Source of the DNA: an uncultured Bacteroidia bacterium
GTDB lineage: Bacteria; Bacteroidota; Bacteroidia; Bacteroidales; Prolixibacteraceae
Reading direction: 5' to 3'
DNA length: 64,000 bases
Assembly (NCBI GenBank): GCA_903897145.1
Contig: CAIUAN010000058.1
Span: forward strand, 30,979 to 94,978
Shown: piece by piece, positions 63,779-64,000 of the stretch
Numbering within the stretch: the first letter of the stretch is position 1
Layout of the letters: each line of letters opens with the position of its first letter
Notes under the pieces: model-generated
The model's input: only the letters and a program-made list of their open reading frames with translations
Database searches by the model: none
Told to the model about the DNA's origin: nothing
Position numbers and translations under genes: made by a program

Positions 63779-63810
63779 CAAATGTAATTTTGTAACTCTT
63801 GTCAAAAGTA
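63779..63810 (-). promoter_or_regulatory. Candidate promoter of dedA-rmuC
   Basis: On the minus strand TACATTTG (63779-63786) and TACTTTTG (63803-63810) both match TAnnTTTG. The TTTG of the second (63803-63806) could serve as the -33 box of the first at 16-bp spacing. They are tandem alternatives. Confidence 0.4.
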
Positions 63811-63916
63811 AGAAAAAGGTCAATGAATCAAGTATGTTCGTGAATCAACTTTTTGAGCTATTGGCTGAAATAAAATTAATTATGCTTCTCTGCTTTGTTT
63901 GTCAACTATGAACTGT

Positions 63917-64000
63917 TTAATGACAAGGGTTTTTGTCTATGCTCTTAGGGGGTTGCTCTTGAAGTAATTTATCCGCCATGGCATCGCCTAATTCAATACA
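63917..64000 (-). CDS. 3' end of an unidentified minus-strand gene (partial)
   Basis: The last 84 bases of the window, read leftward, form an open frame of 27 codons that ends at TAA (63917-63919) and runs off the window edge. The reading (CIELGDAMADKLLQE..., ending NPCH) looks like a normal protein tail, with codon use like its neighbours. It is too short to name. The gene lies upstream of dedA in the same direction. Confidence 0.45.
   Translation of the reverse strand, partial: CIELGDAMADKLLQEQPPKSIDKNPCH

Overview
The window is chromosomal DNA of a Bacteroidota bacterium. The pointers are a short 286-residue primary sigma factor of Bacteroidota type, many copies of the -7 promoter element TAnnTTTG with almost no Shine-Dalgarno sequences, a TonB/TamB pair, a fused NagZ/serine-hydrolase protein, DUF1573, DUF4922 and DUF3109 proteins, and a LacI regulator with a GTVDRV recognition helix. 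The DNA is AT-rich by eye. I cannot place it below phylum. I see no rRNA, tRNA, CRISPR array, insertion sequence or prophage; it reads as a stable chromosomal segment.

Layout. 1-12 kb: a degenerate GH16-like protein, RidA, a DUF1573 protein, gpmI with a DUF3109 gene, an orphan sugar-binding lipoprotein, an HD hydrolase, a HydG-like radical SAM enzyme with an altered C-terminal cluster motif, an S37-type peptidase, and a lysozyme-fold-like protein paired with a phosphodiester glycosidase. 12-14 kb: ovoA, a complete ovothiol synthase fusion. 14-25 kb: a peptidoglycan-recycling locus (murK-murQ, divergent DUF4922 nucleotidyltransferase-like gene, GHL10 glycosidase, NagZ/serine hydrolase fusion, NlpC/P60 peptidase, L-Ala-D/L-Glu epimerase). 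25-36 kb: a coiled-coil protein of unknown function, tamB-tonB, tsaD, glyA, a serine hydrolase and a YbjQ-family gene. 36-48 kb: a divergent hexuronate locus under a LacI regulator. 48-64 kb: small membrane proteins, a HAD phosphatase, uvrB, rpoD, a DegP/HtrA protease, a calcium P-type ATPase, a Pls/PosA-type NRPS-like protein, rmuC and a DedA protein. The last 84 bases look like the 3' end of another minus-strand gene.

The most interesting system is the hexuronate locus. UxaC, UxaE and an SDR-type UxuB would take glucuronate and galacturonate to D-mannonate, but neither mannonate dehydratase (UxuA) nor KDPG aldolase is present. Instead the operon holds a LarA-family nickel-pincer racemase homologue with its cofactor-binding residues intact, a PfkB-family sugar kinase and 6-phosphogluconate dehydrogenase. 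A coherent reading is mannonate to gluconate (LarA-type 2-epimerase), gluconate to 6-phosphogluconate (kinase), then Gnd to ribulose-5-phosphate. This is a dehydratase-free route from pectin sugars into the pentose phosphate pathway. Two near-identical palindromes in the divergent promoter region are probably the operators.

Four convergent or gene-end sites carry clear hairpin terminators, three of them long bidirectional palindromes.
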